Source: Daejeonella sp. (GTDB lineage: Bacteria; Bacteroidota; Bacteroidia; Sphingobacteriales; Sphingobacteriaceae). From it: 64,000 nucleotides of DNA. The notes under the pieces were generated by a model that was not told the origin of the DNA, did not search any database, and was given only the letters and a program-made list of their open reading frames with translations. The position numbers were made by a program, and so were the translations under genes. Location of the stretch: assembly GCF_030684675.1 (NCBI RefSeq), contig NZ_JAUXXZ010000050.1:147486-211485 (forward strand). The letters are read 5' to 3'. This document shows positions 1 through 9,036 of the stretch, one piece after another; position 1 is the first letter of the stretch; every line of letters begins with the position of its first letter.

Positions 1-1080
1 AAAACAGTTGAGGGTATGCAGTTCGACCGTGGATACTTATCTCCATACTTCGTAACCAATGCTGATAAAATGGAAGTTGAACTGGATAATCCTTATATCC
101 TGATCTACGACAAGAAGATTTCTTCAATGAAAGAACTTCTTCCGGTTCTTGAAAAACAAGTTCAAACCGGAAAACCATTATTGATCATTGCTGAAGATCT
201 TGACGGTGAAGCATTAGCTACCCTGGTAGTTAACAAAATCCGTGGTTCACTGAAAGTGGCTGCTGTTAAAGCTCCTGGATTTGGTGATCGCCGTAAAGCT
301 ATGCTTGAAGATATCGCAATCCTTACCGGTGGTACAGTTATCTCTGAAGAAAGAGGTTATAAATTAGAGAATGCAGACCTTACTTATTTAGGTCAGGCAG
401 AAAAAGTAGTTGTTGATAAAGATAATACGATCGTAATTAATGGAGCAGGTAAAACTGCTGATATTAAAGCACGTGTTAGCCAGATCAAAGCTCAGGTTGA
501 AACAACTACCTCTGATTACGATAAAGAAAAATTACAGGAACGTTTAGCGAAACTATCAGGTGGTGTTGCCGTACTTTATGTTGGTGCTGCTACTGAAGTT
601 GAAATGAAAGAGAAAAAAGACAGAGTTGACGATGCTTTACATGCAACCCGTGCAGCGGTTGAAGAAGGAATTGTTGCCGGTGGCGGTGTTGCTTTCATCC
701 GTGCTGTTGATGCTTTAAAAGATCTTAAAGGTGATAATGAAGACGAAAATACAGGTATCGCGATTATCAGACGTGCTATCGAAGAGCCATTACGTCAAAT
801 CTGCCAAAACGCAGGTATTGAAGGTTCTATCGTAGTTCAAAAGGTGAAAGAAGGTAAAGCTGATTTTGGATATAATGCACGTACTGATGTTTACGAAAAT
901 CTGATCGGTGCAGGTGTAATCGATCCAACTAAGGTTGGTCGTATTGCATTGGAAAATGCAGCTTCAATTGCAGCCATGCTGTTAACAACTGAGGTTGTAT
1001 TGGCTGATGATCCTGAAGAAGATAAAGGTGGTGCTCATATGCCTCCAATGGGTGGCGGCGGTATGGGTGGAATGATGTAA
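1..1080 (+). CDS. groEL: Chaperonin GroEL, C-terminal part (gene starts before the window)
   Basis: The reading frame is open from base 1 and gives the last 359 residues of the 60-kDa chaperonin, roughly two thirds of the usual ~545. It starts in the apical domain ([14 protein letters not shown]) and keeps the conserved stretches [37 protein letters not shown] and [21 protein letters not shown]. It ends with the Gly/Met-rich tail GGGGMGGMM typical of GroEL. The protein forms the double-ring ATP-dependent folding cage in the cytoplasm with GroES, which is not in the window. A strong intrinsic terminator follows directly, so groEL ends its operon. Confidence 0.98.
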   Translation, partial: KTVEGMQFDRGYLSPYFVTNADKMEVELDNPYILIYDKKISSMKELLPVLEKQVQTGKPLLIIAEDLDGEALATLVVNKIRGSLKVAAVKAPGFGDRRKAMLEDIAILTGGTVISEERGYKLENADLTYLGQAEKVVVDKDNTIVINGAGKTADIKARVSQIKAQVETTTSDYDKEKLQERLAKLSGGVAVLYVGAATEVEMKEKKDRVDDALHATRAAVEEGIVAGGGVAFIRAVDALKDLKGDNEDENTGIAIIRRAIEEPLRQICQNAGIEGSIVVQKVKEGKADFGYNARTDVYENLIGAGVIDPTKVGRIALENAASIAAMLLTTEVVLADDPEEDKGGAHMPPMGGGGMGGMM

Positions 1081-1104
1081 TCAGAAGCCCTCATAGGTCA
1101 ATAT

Positions 1105-1143
1105 AAAAAATCCTTCCTGATTAATCGGGAAGGATTTTTTTTG
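1105..1143 (+). terminator. Intrinsic terminator of groEL
   Basis: The stem TCCTTCC/GGAAGGA is extended by an A-run on the 5' side and a run of eight T on the 3' side. It starts about 25 nt after the groEL stop. This is the classical rho-independent arrangement. Confidence 0.9.
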
Positions 1144-1315
1144 TTAAAGTTTTTTCAGGAGAATCATATACCAATAAATATATGTTAATTTTCTAAGAAA
1201 ACCCTCTCCTAACCCGCTAAGCACATTTTGCACAATTAATTAAATCATTTGGAACAATTATTGCATCCCAATGGTTTACAATAATAATGTCCTGAAATTC
1301 TGAGCCAATACTTTT

Positions 1316-2083
1316 ATGTTAGTGATGGAAAAACAAAAAAAAACGAAAGGATCTGCTATCAAGGTAGTTACACCCATCTATCAAGCTGACAATAAAAAAC
1401 TGGCTACTAAATTAAAACTCGCTAATATCGAAATTGCATTTCAAAATGGAGAAAAAGAGAAAAGAGCAGATGAGCTGATTATTGCCAATAAGGAGCTCGC
1501 CTACCAGGATCAAGAAAAAGAAAAACGGGCAGCTGAACTGATCATCGCAAACAAAGAACTTCTTTTACGGGACAAAGAAAGTGAGAAAAAAGCTGACACA
1601 TTAATTATAGCAAACATTGAACTCGCCTATCAGAATCAAGAAAAAGAAAAGAGAGCTGAAGAACTGATTATCGCAAACAAAGAACTTGTATTCCAGAACC
1701 AGGAAAAAGAAAAGAGAGCTGAAGAGCTGATTATCGCAAACAAGGAACTTGCATTTCAAAACGAGGAAAAAGAAAAAAGAGCATCCGAACTAATTCTTGC
1801 AAATACTGAGCTGAAAAAAGCCGAAGAATCTCACAAAGAATATATTCTGGGACTTGAAGAGATCATCTTTATTACATCCCATAAAGTCAGGCAACCTATC
1901 ACACAAATACAGGGAATTTCAAGCCTGCTTAATGAAACCATTGTTACACAGGAAGAAATAAAAGAAATTATCCAATTTTTAAAAGAACCAATCAAGTCGT
2001 TAGATGCTTTTACAAGGGAACTTACAACCTATTTATGCCAGCTTCAGTCCAAACTAGAGCACAAAAATGATGAAGACATCTAG
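1316..2083 (+). CDS. Coiled-coil repeat protein with an orphan DHp-like C-terminus
   Basis: This is a 255-residue protein without signal peptide or membrane segment. Residues 36-161 are six tandem copies of a 21-residue unit (consensus ANKELAFQNQEKEKRAEELII), followed by a partial seventh. Twenty-one residues is exactly three heptads, so a continuous charged coiled coil is expected. The C-terminus from about residue 175 (EEIIFITSHKVRQPITQIQG) resembles the HisKA/DHp helix of Bacteroidota kinases, with SHKVRQP at the phospho-acceptor box. No ATPase domain follows. It may be a kinase stub, a phosphotransfer partner or a dimerisation adaptor. Function is unknown. The start is the first ATG (1316); an ATG three codons later (1325) is possible. 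Confidence 0.75.
   Translation: MLVMEKQKKTKGSAIKVVTPIYQADNKKLATKLKLANIEIAFQNGEKEKRADELIIANKELAYQDQEKEKRAAELIIANKELLLRDKESEKKADTLIIANIELAYQNQEKEKRAEELIIANKELVFQNQEKEKRAEELIIANKELAFQNEEKEKRASELILANTELKKAEESHKEYILGLEEIIFITSHKVRQPITQIQGISSLLNETIVTQEEIKEIIQFLKEPIKSLDAFTRELTTYLCQLQSKLEHKNDEDI
1421..1798 (+). repeat. Six tandem 63-bp coding repeats
   Basis: Six consecutive in-frame 63-bp units encode the 21-residue coiled-coil repeat. The copies differ by substitutions but not by length. Units 4-6 (about 1610-1798) are the most alike, which suggests recent unit duplication. Confidence 0.9.
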
Positions 2084-2106
2084 TTAATCATCTTAATACT
2101 AATCAT

Positions 2107-2817
2107 TTAAATCTCCATTTGGAACAAATCCGAAATACGCCTCTTCAGTTTCTCCTTTACTTCGTTAATATCAACCGGATGACCCAGCTCCCTTTCCATT
2201 GAAGTAACATCCTTATCATCTATTCCACAGGGGACAATATTTTTAAAATAAGACAGATCTGTATTAACATTGAACGCAAGTCCGTGCATGGTTACCCAGC
2301 GGCTGCACCTAACACCCATTGCGCAGATCTTTCTCGCACGCTCATTATCCGCATCCAGCCAAACACCGGTATAACCTTCATACCTGCCGCTTTGTATTCC
2401 ATAATCAGCCAGTGTAAGTATCACAGCTTCTTCAAGAGTGCGCAGATACAGGTGGATATCAGTAAAAAAATTATCAAGGTCAAGTATTGGATAAGCAACA
2501 ATCTGTCCCGGACCATGATAAGTAATATCCCCCCCCCGGTTAATTTTATAAAAAGTTGCCTGTTTATTCGTTAATCCGGCTTCATTGAGGAGTAAATTTT
2601 CTGGCTTACCACTTTTTCCGAGTGTATAAACATGAGGATGTTCGACGAAAATGAGATGGTTAATAACCGGATAATCCGTATTGTTATTTCTATTCTGTGT
2701 TTTTGCCTGAACCGTTTCTGCAAAAACCTGCTCCTGCCTGTCCCAGGCCTGCTGGTAATCAAGCAAACCCCAATCCTGAAATATAACCTTCTTATTCTTC
2801 ATTATCATCTGCAACAA
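2107..2817 (-). CDS. lipB: Octanoyl-[acyl-carrier-protein]:protein N-octanoyltransferase LipB
   Basis: LipB moves the octanoyl group from octanoyl-ACP to lipoyl-domain lysines, the first step of de novo lipoate assembly in the cytoplasm. Family motifs are complete: RGGDITYHGPGQ near residue 95, the catalytic-lysine segment ARKICAMGVR, TMHGLAFNVNTDL, and the catalytic cysteine in VPCGI. Length (about 230) is normal. It overlaps the 3' end of the upstream phosphopantetheinyl transferase gene. The ATG at residue 6 (base 2802) would shorten that overlap to 11 nt and may be the true start. The pairing is sensible because both enzymes act on acyl carriers. Confidence 0.95.
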   Translation of the reverse strand: MLQMIMKNKKVIFQDWGLLDYQQAWDRQEQVFAETVQAKTQNRNNNTDYPVINHLIFVEHPHVYTLGKSGKPENLLLNEAGLTNKQATFYKINRGGDITYHGPGQIVAYPILDLDNFFTDIHLYLRTLEEAVILTLADYGIQSGRYEGYTGVWLDADNERARKICAMGVRCSRWVTMHGLAFNVNTDLSYFKNIVPCGIDDKDVTSMERELGHPVDINEVKEKLKRRISDLFQMEI

Positions 2818-3442
2818 ATCCGATCATATACCCATCAAATTTCTCGTAATGCACTTTGAATTGCCTATGCCGGTTACCCGTATTAAGCATGGCATCAAAA
2901 GATCCACTGCCTTCATATTCAAAGGGCTCAAGCTTTATATGCTCCAGAAAACTAATATTCCTTTTACCATGAAGCTTATAAATAGCCTCTTTTGCACACC
3001 AGGTTACGTATAGCTGATCAATCCGATCTTTATCCTGAATAAAATCAAGCTCCTCCTTACTCAGGAACTTGTGGGCTATTCGTTCGATCTTATCTTTAAC
3101 AAGTTCGATGTCTATTCCTACTGCCTTACTCTTACTAACCATCACGGCAGCATAATCATAAGAATGGCTCAGGGAAATATGGTGGGGGAAATTACTTAAA
3201 TAAGGTTTACCACTTGAATCTACCTTGCAGTCAATATAATTATCAGTATCCATCATCCTGCGAAGCAGAACACGGGTGCTGAGCCAATGCATATTACGTT
3301 TGCCGTTAATCAGCGTATCCAGATAAGATAATTCATGTTCCTTCAACTGTAACTGAGCCAGCAATTCATCTGCACTTTCTTCGATCTTCCAGATTGCAAA
3401 AGATGTATTGCGGTCAATTTCCCGATGGTAAGCAAGAGCCAT
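2792..3442 (-). CDS. 4'-phosphopantetheinyl transferase superfamily protein
   Basis: This protein is predicted to transfer phosphopantetheine from CoA to a serine of acyl or peptidyl carrier proteins. The two Mg-binding signatures of the Sfp/AcpT family are visible: GIDIE in the middle and WCAKEAIYK about 40 residues later. At 216 residues it is Sfp-like rather than AcpS-like. It is the first gene of a two-gene unit with lipB, and a good -7 element lies 17-25 nt upstream. The carrier protein it serves cannot be told from the sequence. Confidence 0.88.
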   Translation of the reverse strand: MALAYHREIDRNTSFAIWKIEESADELLAQLQLKEHELSYLDTLINGKRNMHWLSTRVLLRRMMDTDNYIDCKVDSSGKPYLSNFPHHISLSHSYDYAAVMVSKSKAVGIDIELVKDKIERIAHKFLSKEELDFIQDKDRIDQLYVTWCAKEAIYKLHGKRNISFLEHIKLEPFEYEGSGSFDAMLNTGNRHRQFKVHYEKFDGYMIGFVADDNEE

Positions 3443-3462
3443 TCTTAAAAATAAAATACCTG

Positions 3463-3470
3463 CAAAACTA
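3463..3470 (-). promoter_or_regulatory. -7 promoter element for the PPTase-lipB unit
   Basis: On the minus strand the octamer is TAGTTTTG, a perfect match to the Bacteroidota -7 element TAnnTTTG. It would start transcription near 3459, giving a leader of about 17 nt. Confidence 0.6.
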
Positions 3471-3512
3471 TCTCAAATTAATCATAATTTAGGCTAAATC
3501 TTATGCTTATTT

Positions 3513-4049
3513 ATGATACTTTCTGATAAACTCATTCTGGAAGAAATTGAAAGAGGAAATATAATTATTGAACCCTTCAAAAAGGAGTGCTTAGGTACCA
3601 ATTCTTATGATGTTCATCTGGGGAAATACCTGGCAACATACAGAACCAGGGTTCTCGATGCTAAACTTCATAATGAGATCGATCATTATGAGATTCCTAA
3701 GGATGGTTTTGTACTTCAACCCAACACCTTGTATCTTGGAGTTACTCTGGAATATACTGAAACTCACAGGCATGTGCCATTTCTGGAAGGAAAATCAAGT
3801 ACCGGCAGACTTGGAATAGACATCCATGCAACCGCCGGAAAAGGGGATGTGGGTTTCTGTAATACCTGGACCCTGGAAATATCATGTACACAACCGGTTA
3901 AGATTTATGCCGGTATGCCTATCGGACAATTAATCTATTTTGTAGTTGATGGCGATGTGGAGACCATGTACAATACGAAACTCAATGCCAAATACAACAA
4001 TAAGACCACAAAACCCGTTGAAAGTATGATGTGGAAGAATTCCTTCTGA
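3513..4049 (+). CDS. dcd: dCTP deaminase
   Basis: Converts dCTP to dUTP plus ammonia in pyrimidine deoxynucleotide synthesis. The 178-residue length and the motifs fit: LGTNSYDVHLG near the N-terminus, the phosphate-binding GKSSTGRLGI, and HATAG followed by TLEIS, whose glutamate matches the catalytic one of the family. IYAGMPIGQL is also conserved. A dUTP-forming deaminase and a bifunctional deaminase/diphosphatase cannot be separated by eye. It stands alone, divergent from the PPTase-lipB unit, and is followed by a hairpin terminator. Confidence 0.95.
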   Translation: MILSDKLILEEIERGNIIIEPFKKECLGTNSYDVHLGKYLATYRTRVLDAKLHNEIDHYEIPKDGFVLQPNTLYLGVTLEYTETHRHVPFLEGKSSTGRLGIDIHATAGKGDVGFCNTWTLEISCTQPVKIYAGMPIGQLIYFVVDGDVETMYNTKLNAKYNNKTTKPVESMMWKNSF

Positions 4050-4085
4050 GCATCAGCAGGAAAATAAATCGTATATTATACATAG

Positions 4086-4121
4086 TTAAGCCTCAATTTA
4101 AAAACTGAGGCTTAAATTTTT
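4086..4121 (+). terminator. Intrinsic terminator of dcd
   Basis: A perfect 10-bp stem (TTAAGCCTCA/TGAGGCTTAA) with a 10-nt loop is followed by ATTTTT, 37 nt after the dcd stop. Confidence 0.8.
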
Positions 4122-4196
4122 ACTGGCACCAATTTTTCTGGTTGAACCAGGCTTACAATTGTACCGGCATTAGATTTTTTATTCAGGACAATCTTT

Positions 4197-6908
4197 ATGA
4201 AAAAATATTTCATTATCATATTTTCTATATTATTCTCAGCAACAATGTTGGGATTTATCATTGATGATGAGCCCCTGAAGAAGATTCTTACTCAGATAGA
4301 AAAATACAGACTGAAATACCCGCAGGAGAAGGTCCATTTGCATCTTGACAAACCTTATTATGCAATTGGTGATAATATCTGGTTTAAAGCATACGTGGTT
4401 AACGCTGAGAAAAATGAATTGTCTACCCTGAGCAGGATCTTATATGTAGAATTGATCAACGACAAGGATTCAATTAAGAAGTCTCTGAAAATTCCATTGG
4501 AATTGGGATTAACCTGGGGGGATTTTGCGCTTACTGACTCACTGAGAGAAGGTAATTACCGAATACGGGCATATACTACATGGATGCGAAATTTTGGAGA
4601 AGAATACTTCTTTGATAAAACCATTACCATAGGTAATTCTATTTCTAATAGTGTGTTAACTCAGGTTGACTATTCTTACAGCAAAGATCCGCGCGGACAA
4701 AAAGTATTAGCCAAAATCAATTATAGCGATATGGCCGGCCAGCCGCTCGCTAATAAAGAGGTTAGCTATTATGTTGAACTGGATTTCAGAAGTATTTTGA
4801 AAGGAAAAGGCATTACTGATGCAATGGGAAATCTTCAGGTCAGTTTTGTAAACAACCAGCCTTTCATATTAAAGTCTGGAAGAATCAGTACAACTATCCG
4901 TCTGGATGATAAGAACAGTGCTAATAAAAACTTTCCGGTAAAATCAACATCCAATGAATCTGTTGTTCAGTTCTTTCCCGAAAGCGGGGATCTGGTGAAT
5001 GGACTCAGTTCAAGAATTGGATTTAAGGCGGTGAGTTCAGACGGACTTGGAATCAATGTCAGTGGTTATATCAGCAATCAAAATAATGTCCGAATGGCTG
5101 ATTTTAAATCGGAACATGCAGGAATGGGCCACGTTAGATTAATACCTGAAATTACTGATAACTATGCTGCACATATTATTTTTGAAGATGGGTCAGAAAA
5201 GACTTATCCCCTGCCAAAGGTAAAAGCGAGCGGATATGTTTTATCCGTGAGTAACACCGATACGGATGAGCTCAAAATCAGGGTGTCAACAACTGAAACC
5301 GCCAAACCTGATGAAGAAATTACCCTTATTGCGCAAAGCAACGGTCAGGTACATTTTGTTTCAAAAAATAGACTCACTTCAAAAACCTTCAATGCAAGCA
5401 TCCCGAAAAAGCGTTTTCCAACCGGAATACTTCAGTTAACACTCTTTTCTGCTCAAAATGAGCCCGTTGCAGAGCGGCTTGTATTTATAAATCATTCTGA
5501 CTTTTTGCAAATTGAGCTTAGCAGCGACAAGCAGGAGTATAAAAAAAGGGAGAAAGTCAAATTGACCCTGGACACAAGAGACCCTGAGGGTAAACCTACA
5601 CTCGGGAGTTTTTCTATTGCGATTCTGGATGAATCAAAAGTGCCCTTTAATGAGGCTGATGAAACTACTATAATGTCAAACCTTCTGCTCAGTTCAGATT
5701 TGAAAGGTTTTATTGAACAGCCCAATTATTATTTTGATGAAATAAATGAAGATAAGATCAGGCAGCTTGATATCTTATTGCTCACGCAGGGCTGGCGGCG
5801 GTTTGAATGGAAAAATATGCTGTCAGACAATTATCCCACCCTGGTTTATCAGCCCGAAACCAATTTGCAGGTGAGTGGCAAGGTAACTACAATGACAGGC
5901 AAGCCTGTAATCGGGGGGAAGGTTACCTTATTCTCCGCATCTGGAAACGTTTTTATGCTGGACACAATTACTAATGTAAACGGAGAATTCAGATTTGATA
6001 ACCTGATTTTTAATGATAGCACGAAATTCGTAATCCAGGCAAGAAATGAAAAAGACCGAAAAAATGTAGAAATTTTGCTTGACAGGATTCCACCACAATT
6101 GGTTACAAAAAACAAAAACGAAGCCATGCTAGAGGTAAACGTTAACCGCTCCATGCTTCCCTACCTGAAGAATAGTCGCACCCAGTTCGATGAACTCAGG
6201 AGATATGGTGTAATTAGCAGAAATATCCTTCTTGATGAGGTAAAAATAGTTGAACGAAAACAGGAAGTAAAATACTCCTCGAATCTGAATGGACCGGGAA
6301 GGGCTGATGCGGTAATCAAGGCTGACCAGCTTCAGAATTGTTATGATCTTGCGATATGCCTGCAGGGAAGAGTTGCCGGTTTAATTATCAGGGATGGCAT
6401 GGCCTATCTGATGAGAAATATGGGCTCTTCATTCAGAGGGCCGATACCTATGCAGGTAGTTGTGGATGGGGCCTTTTTGGGTCCTGAATTTCTATCAGTC
6501 ATTAACGTACAGGATGTGGAAACCGTTGAAGTGCTCAAAAGCGGTGCAAACAGTGCTATTTATGGCTCAATGGGCGGAGGTGGTGTACTCATCATAACTA
6601 CCAAACGGGGTGATAATAACAATAATTACAGGTCTTATTCGCCCGGAATAATGAGTTATAAACCTCAGGGATTCTTTAAGGCAAGGGAGTTTTATTCACC
6701 CAACTATGCAGATCCTGCGATTAATGCCAAGATTCCTGATCTGCGGACTACTATTTACTGGAATCCAAATGTTATAAGTGATACTACAGGTAAAGCAACT
6801 ATTGAATTCTTCAATTCTGATGGAGCAGGTAATTATAAAGCAATTGTTGAAGGGATAAATATCAATGGATCGATAGGAAGAAAGGTTTTCAGATATAGCG
6901 TCAAATAG
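4197..6908 (+). CDS. Large exported MG2-type protein with TonB-receptor plug domain
   Basis: The 903-residue protein has an N-terminal signal-anchor (KKYFIIIFSILFSATMLGF). Next comes an alpha-2-macroglobulin MG2-like region (HLHLDKPYYAIGDNIWFKAYV) with further beta-domains. A carboxypeptidase-regulatory-like domain sits near residues 560-620. Near residues 700-800 there is a TonB-dependent-receptor plug (QGRVAGLIIRDG, VVVDGAFLGPEF, VETVEVLKSGANSAIYG, GGGVLIITTKRG). No C-terminal beta-barrel follows, so it is not a complete transporter. Such proteins are common in Bacteroidota cell envelopes and their role is not established. The next gene starts 4 nt after its stop, so co-transcription with the lipid-oxidation genes is likely. 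Confidence 0.8.
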   Translation: MKKYFIIIFSILFSATMLGFIIDDEPLKKILTQIEKYRLKYPQEKVHLHLDKPYYAIGDNIWFKAYVVNAEKNELSTLSRILYVELINDKDSIKKSLKIPLELGLTWGDFALTDSLREGNYRIRAYTTWMRNFGEEYFFDKTITIGNSISNSVLTQVDYSYSKDPRGQKVLAKINYSDMAGQPLANKEVSYYVELDFRSILKGKGITDAMGNLQVSFVNNQPFILKSGRISTTIRLDDKNSANKNFPVKSTSNESVVQFFPESGDLVNGLSSRIGFKAVSSDGLGINVSGYISNQNNVRMADFKSEHAGMGHVRLIPEITDNYAAHIIFEDGSEKTYPLPKVKASGYVLSVSNTDTDELKIRVSTTETAKPDEEITLIAQSNGQVHFVSKNRLTSKTFNASIPKKRFPTGILQLTLFSAQNEPVAERLVFINHSDFLQIELSSDKQEYKKREKVKLTLDTRDPEGKPTLGSFSIAILDESKVPFNEADETTIMSNLLLSSDLKGFIEQPNYYFDEINEDKIRQLDILLLTQGWRRFEWKNMLSDNYPTLVYQPETNLQVSGKVTTMTGKPVIGGKVTLFSASGNVFMLDTITNVNGEFRFDNLIFNDSTKFVIQARNEKDRKNVEILLDRIPPQLVTKNKNEAMLEVNVNRSMLPYLKNSRTQFDELRRYGVISRNILLDEVKIVERKQEVKYSSNLNGPGRADAVIKADQLQNCYDLAICLQGRVAGLIIRDGMAYLMRNMGSSFRGPIPMQVVVDGAFLGPEFLSVINVQDVETVEVLKSGANSAIYGSMGGGGVLIITTKRGDNNNNYRSYSPGIMSYKPQGFFKAREFYSPNYADPAINAKIPDLRTTIYWNPNVISDTTGKATIEFFNSDGAGNYKAIVEGININGSIGRKVFRYSVK

Positions 6909-6912
6909 AAAG

Positions 6913-7680
6913 ATGAATACAATAAAAATCAGGATTAAAGATAAAATTGCCGTGCTTTCGCTGGATCGCGGTCGTTCAAATGCTATAAATTCAGAAATGG
7001 TTTCTGAACTGCATCAAATGATAAGAAATATCGAAAATGATGATTCTATCGCCGGACTTATTCTAACCGGAAAAGATGGTTTCTTTTCAGCAGGACTGGA
7101 TCTTATCGAATTATATGGTTATGATGAAGATCAGATCAAAGAATTTTGGGTAGAATTTTTAAGCCTGGTTACCTTGATGGTTTCATTCAAGAAACCCATG
7201 ATCGCTGCAATCAGCGGACACAGTCCGGCAGGTGGCTGTGTTTTGGCAATTTGCTGTGATTACCGGGTAATGGCCGAAGGAAAGTTTATCATCGGATTGA
7301 ATGAAGTACCTGTAGGTATCATTGTCCCTGAAAGTATTTTCCATCTTTATGCATTCTGGCTTGGAAATGCTCCAGCCTATCGTGCTTTGCTTGAAGGCAA
7401 GTTGATGAATACTCAGGAAGCATTGAGTGCCGGGCTGGTCGACGAGGTTGTAAGCCCTGAGAGTATCCTGCATGCCGCTGAGCGTAAAATGCTGACATAC
7501 ATACAGCTTGAACGTAAAACCTGGCAACAAAGCAAAATGAATATACGAGAAGAACTCCTTAAAAAGGTAAGCGCTGATCAGACTGAAATGCTTGGGCATA
7601 TGCTTGAACAATGGTGGTCGCCGTCAACACGTTCGATATTAAAAACAATCATTCAAAATCTTCAACAAAAATCTTCCTGA
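6913..7680 (+). CDS. Crotonase-family protein, probable delta3,delta2-enoyl-CoA isomerase
   Basis: This 255-residue crotonase fold shows the two oxyanion-hole segments FSAGLDLIELY (about 58-68) and SGHSPAGGCVLAICCDYR. The active-site segment reads IGLNEVPVGIIVP. It resembles the GLNE-x2-LGI-x-P segment of mitochondrial-type enoyl-CoA isomerase 1 more than the usual FxxPE of hydratases. The neighbouring gene is a 2,4-dienoyl-CoA-reductase-like SDR. These are the two auxiliary enzymes needed for beta-oxidation of unsaturated fatty acids, so the isomerase assignment is favoured. A plain enoyl-CoA hydratase remains possible. Confidence 0.75.
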   Translation: MNTIKIRIKDKIAVLSLDRGRSNAINSEMVSELHQMIRNIENDDSIAGLILTGKDGFFSAGLDLIELYGYDEDQIKEFWVEFLSLVTLMVSFKKPMIAAISGHSPAGGCVLAICCDYRVMAEGKFIIGLNEVPVGIIVPESIFHLYAFWLGNAPAYRALLEGKLMNTQEALSAGLVDEVVSPESILHAAERKMLTYIQLERKTWQQSKMNIREELLKKVSADQTEMLGHMLEQWWSPSTRSILKTIIQNLQQKSS

Positions 7681-7681
7681 T

Positions 7682-8578
7682 ATGTATAATGAACCCATGT
7701 TACGTGATGATGCCCTGAGCGGAAAAACGATCATTGTTACCGGTGGCGGAACAGGTTTAGGCAGGGCTATGAGCACTTATTTTCTTAAACTAGGTGCCAA
7801 CGTGGTAATCACAAGCCGCAAGATGGATGTTCTTGAAAAAACTGCTGCCGAGATGCAGGAAGAAGCATCTGCCGATGGCAGGGAACTTAAGGCAAAAGTA
7901 CTTCCCCTTAAATGTGACATTCGCAAACCTGAAGAGGTTGATGAGGTTTTAAAGAAAACACTTGAAACTTTTGGTCAGGTGAATGGTTTACTAAATAATG
8001 CAGCAGGAAACTTTATTTCTCCAACGGAAAGACTCTCTCCAAATGCATTTTCAACTATCATTGATATCGTTTTAAAAGGTACAGCTAATTGCACAATGGC
8101 TGTTGGAAAACACTGGATCAAAGAGAAACAAGCCGGAGCAATATTAAACATTGTAACAACCTACGCATTCACAGGCTCAGGATATGTAGTTCCATCGGCC
8201 TGCGCAAAAGGAGGTGTTTTAGCCATGACCCGTTCTCTTGCAGCAGAGTGGGGTAAATATGGCATCCGAAATAATGCAATTGCCCCAGGTCCTTTCCCAA
8301 CAAAAGGAGCATGGGACAGGTTACTTCCCGGCGATATGGCAAAAAAATTCGATTTCAAAAACCGGGTACCTCTAAAACGGGTTGGTGATCATCAGGAACT
8401 GGCAAATCTGGCTGCATTCATGATGTCAGATTTTTCGGGATATATCAATGGAGAAGTGATCACTATTGATGGAGGAGAATGGCTCCAGGGAGCTGGGCAA
8501 TTCAACGGACTTGAAGCAATTACACCTGAAATGTGGGATATGCTTGAAATGATGACCCGATCGGCCAAAGGAAGTTAA
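7682..8578 (+). CDS. SDR oxidoreductase, probable 2,4-dienoyl-CoA reductase
   Basis: This 298-residue classical short-chain dehydrogenase has the Rossmann motif TGGGTGLG at residues 20-27 and NNAAGNF at the NAG position. The usual YxxxK is replaced by SACAKGGVLAMTRSLAAEWG, where K is kept but the tyrosine position is not. This SAxAKAG form is characteristic of 2,4-dienoyl-CoA reductases (DECR/PDCR type), as are RNNAIAPGPFPTKGAWDRL and the C-terminal DGGEWL. It starts 2 nt after the isomerase gene. Likely role: NADPH-dependent reduction of dienoyl-CoA during polyunsaturated fatty-acid breakdown. Confidence 0.82.
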   Translation: MYNEPMLRDDALSGKTIIVTGGGTGLGRAMSTYFLKLGANVVITSRKMDVLEKTAAEMQEEASADGRELKAKVLPLKCDIRKPEEVDEVLKKTLETFGQVNGLLNNAAGNFISPTERLSPNAFSTIIDIVLKGTANCTMAVGKHWIKEKQAGAILNIVTTYAFTGSGYVVPSACAKGGVLAMTRSLAAEWGKYGIRNNAIAPGPFPTKGAWDRLLPGDMAKKFDFKNRVPLKRVGDHQELANLAAFMMSDFSGYINGEVITIDGGEWLQGAGQFNGLEAITPEMWDMLEMMTRSAKGS

Positions 8579-8594
8579 TTTCACTCAGGAATAT

Positions 8595-8981
8595 ATGCAG
8601 AGACGTTTTAATATTTCTTCCGGAGCCGTTTGGGAAGATCTGGTGGGCTATAGCAGAGCCGTAAGAATTGGAAATATCATTGAAGTTTCAGGAACCACCG
8701 CGGTTGATGGAGATAAGCTGATCGGAAAAGATGACCTGTACGCTCAGACAAAATTTATTCTCCTAAAAGTGGAAAAAGCCTTGCAGGAGGCCGGAGCCCA
8801 AATGACTGATGTAGTACGAACACGCATGTATGTAACAGATATCAGCAGATGGGAAGAAGCCGGAAAAGCGCATGCTGAATTTTTCGATGTTATAAAACCG
8901 GCAACAACTATGGTTGAGGTAAGCCGCCTGATCCATCCTGATTTACTCATAGAAATTGAGGTATCGGCAATTATTCAATAA
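8595..8981 (+). CDS. RidA family protein
   Basis: This small 128-residue YjgF/YER057c/UK114 protein shows VSGTTAVDG, the repeat-fold segment QTKFILLKVEKALQEAGAQMTDVVRTRMYVTDI and the C-terminal VEVSRLIHPDLLIEIEVSAII. The arginine in VRTRMYV matches the ligand-binding arginine of the family. RidA proteins hydrolyse reactive enamines/imines, but several subfamilies have other pathway-specific roles. It follows the SDR by 16 nt and is probably the last gene of the lipid-oxidation unit. Confidence 0.88.
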   Translation: MQRRFNISSGAVWEDLVGYSRAVRIGNIIEVSGTTAVDGDKLIGKDDLYAQTKFILLKVEKALQEAGAQMTDVVRTRMYVTDISRWEEAGKAHAEFFDVIKPATTMVEVSRLIHPDLLIEIEVSAIIQ

Positions 8982-9024
8982 TATACTTATTAAAATATTC
9001 ATTCTGTAATCGGTATCCATTCTG

Positions 9025-9032
9025 TATTTTTG
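9025..9032 (+). promoter_or_regulatory. -7 promoter element immediately before clpS
   Basis: TATTTTTG is a perfect TAnnTTTG match that ends only 4 nt before the clpS ATG. The expected transcription start falls on or next to the start codon, which suggests a leaderless or nearly leaderless mRNA. Confidence 0.6.
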
Positions 9033-9036
9033 TAAA

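Noticed and set aside
1421..1798. Regular 63-bp repeats that could suggest a CRISPR or satellite array
   Set aside because: The units are contiguous, in frame and coding, with no spacers; they are the coiled-coil repeat of one protein.
7183..7611. 142-codon minus-strand frame opposite the crotonase gene
   Set aside because: Antisense shadow; the crotonase on the plus strand has full family motifs.
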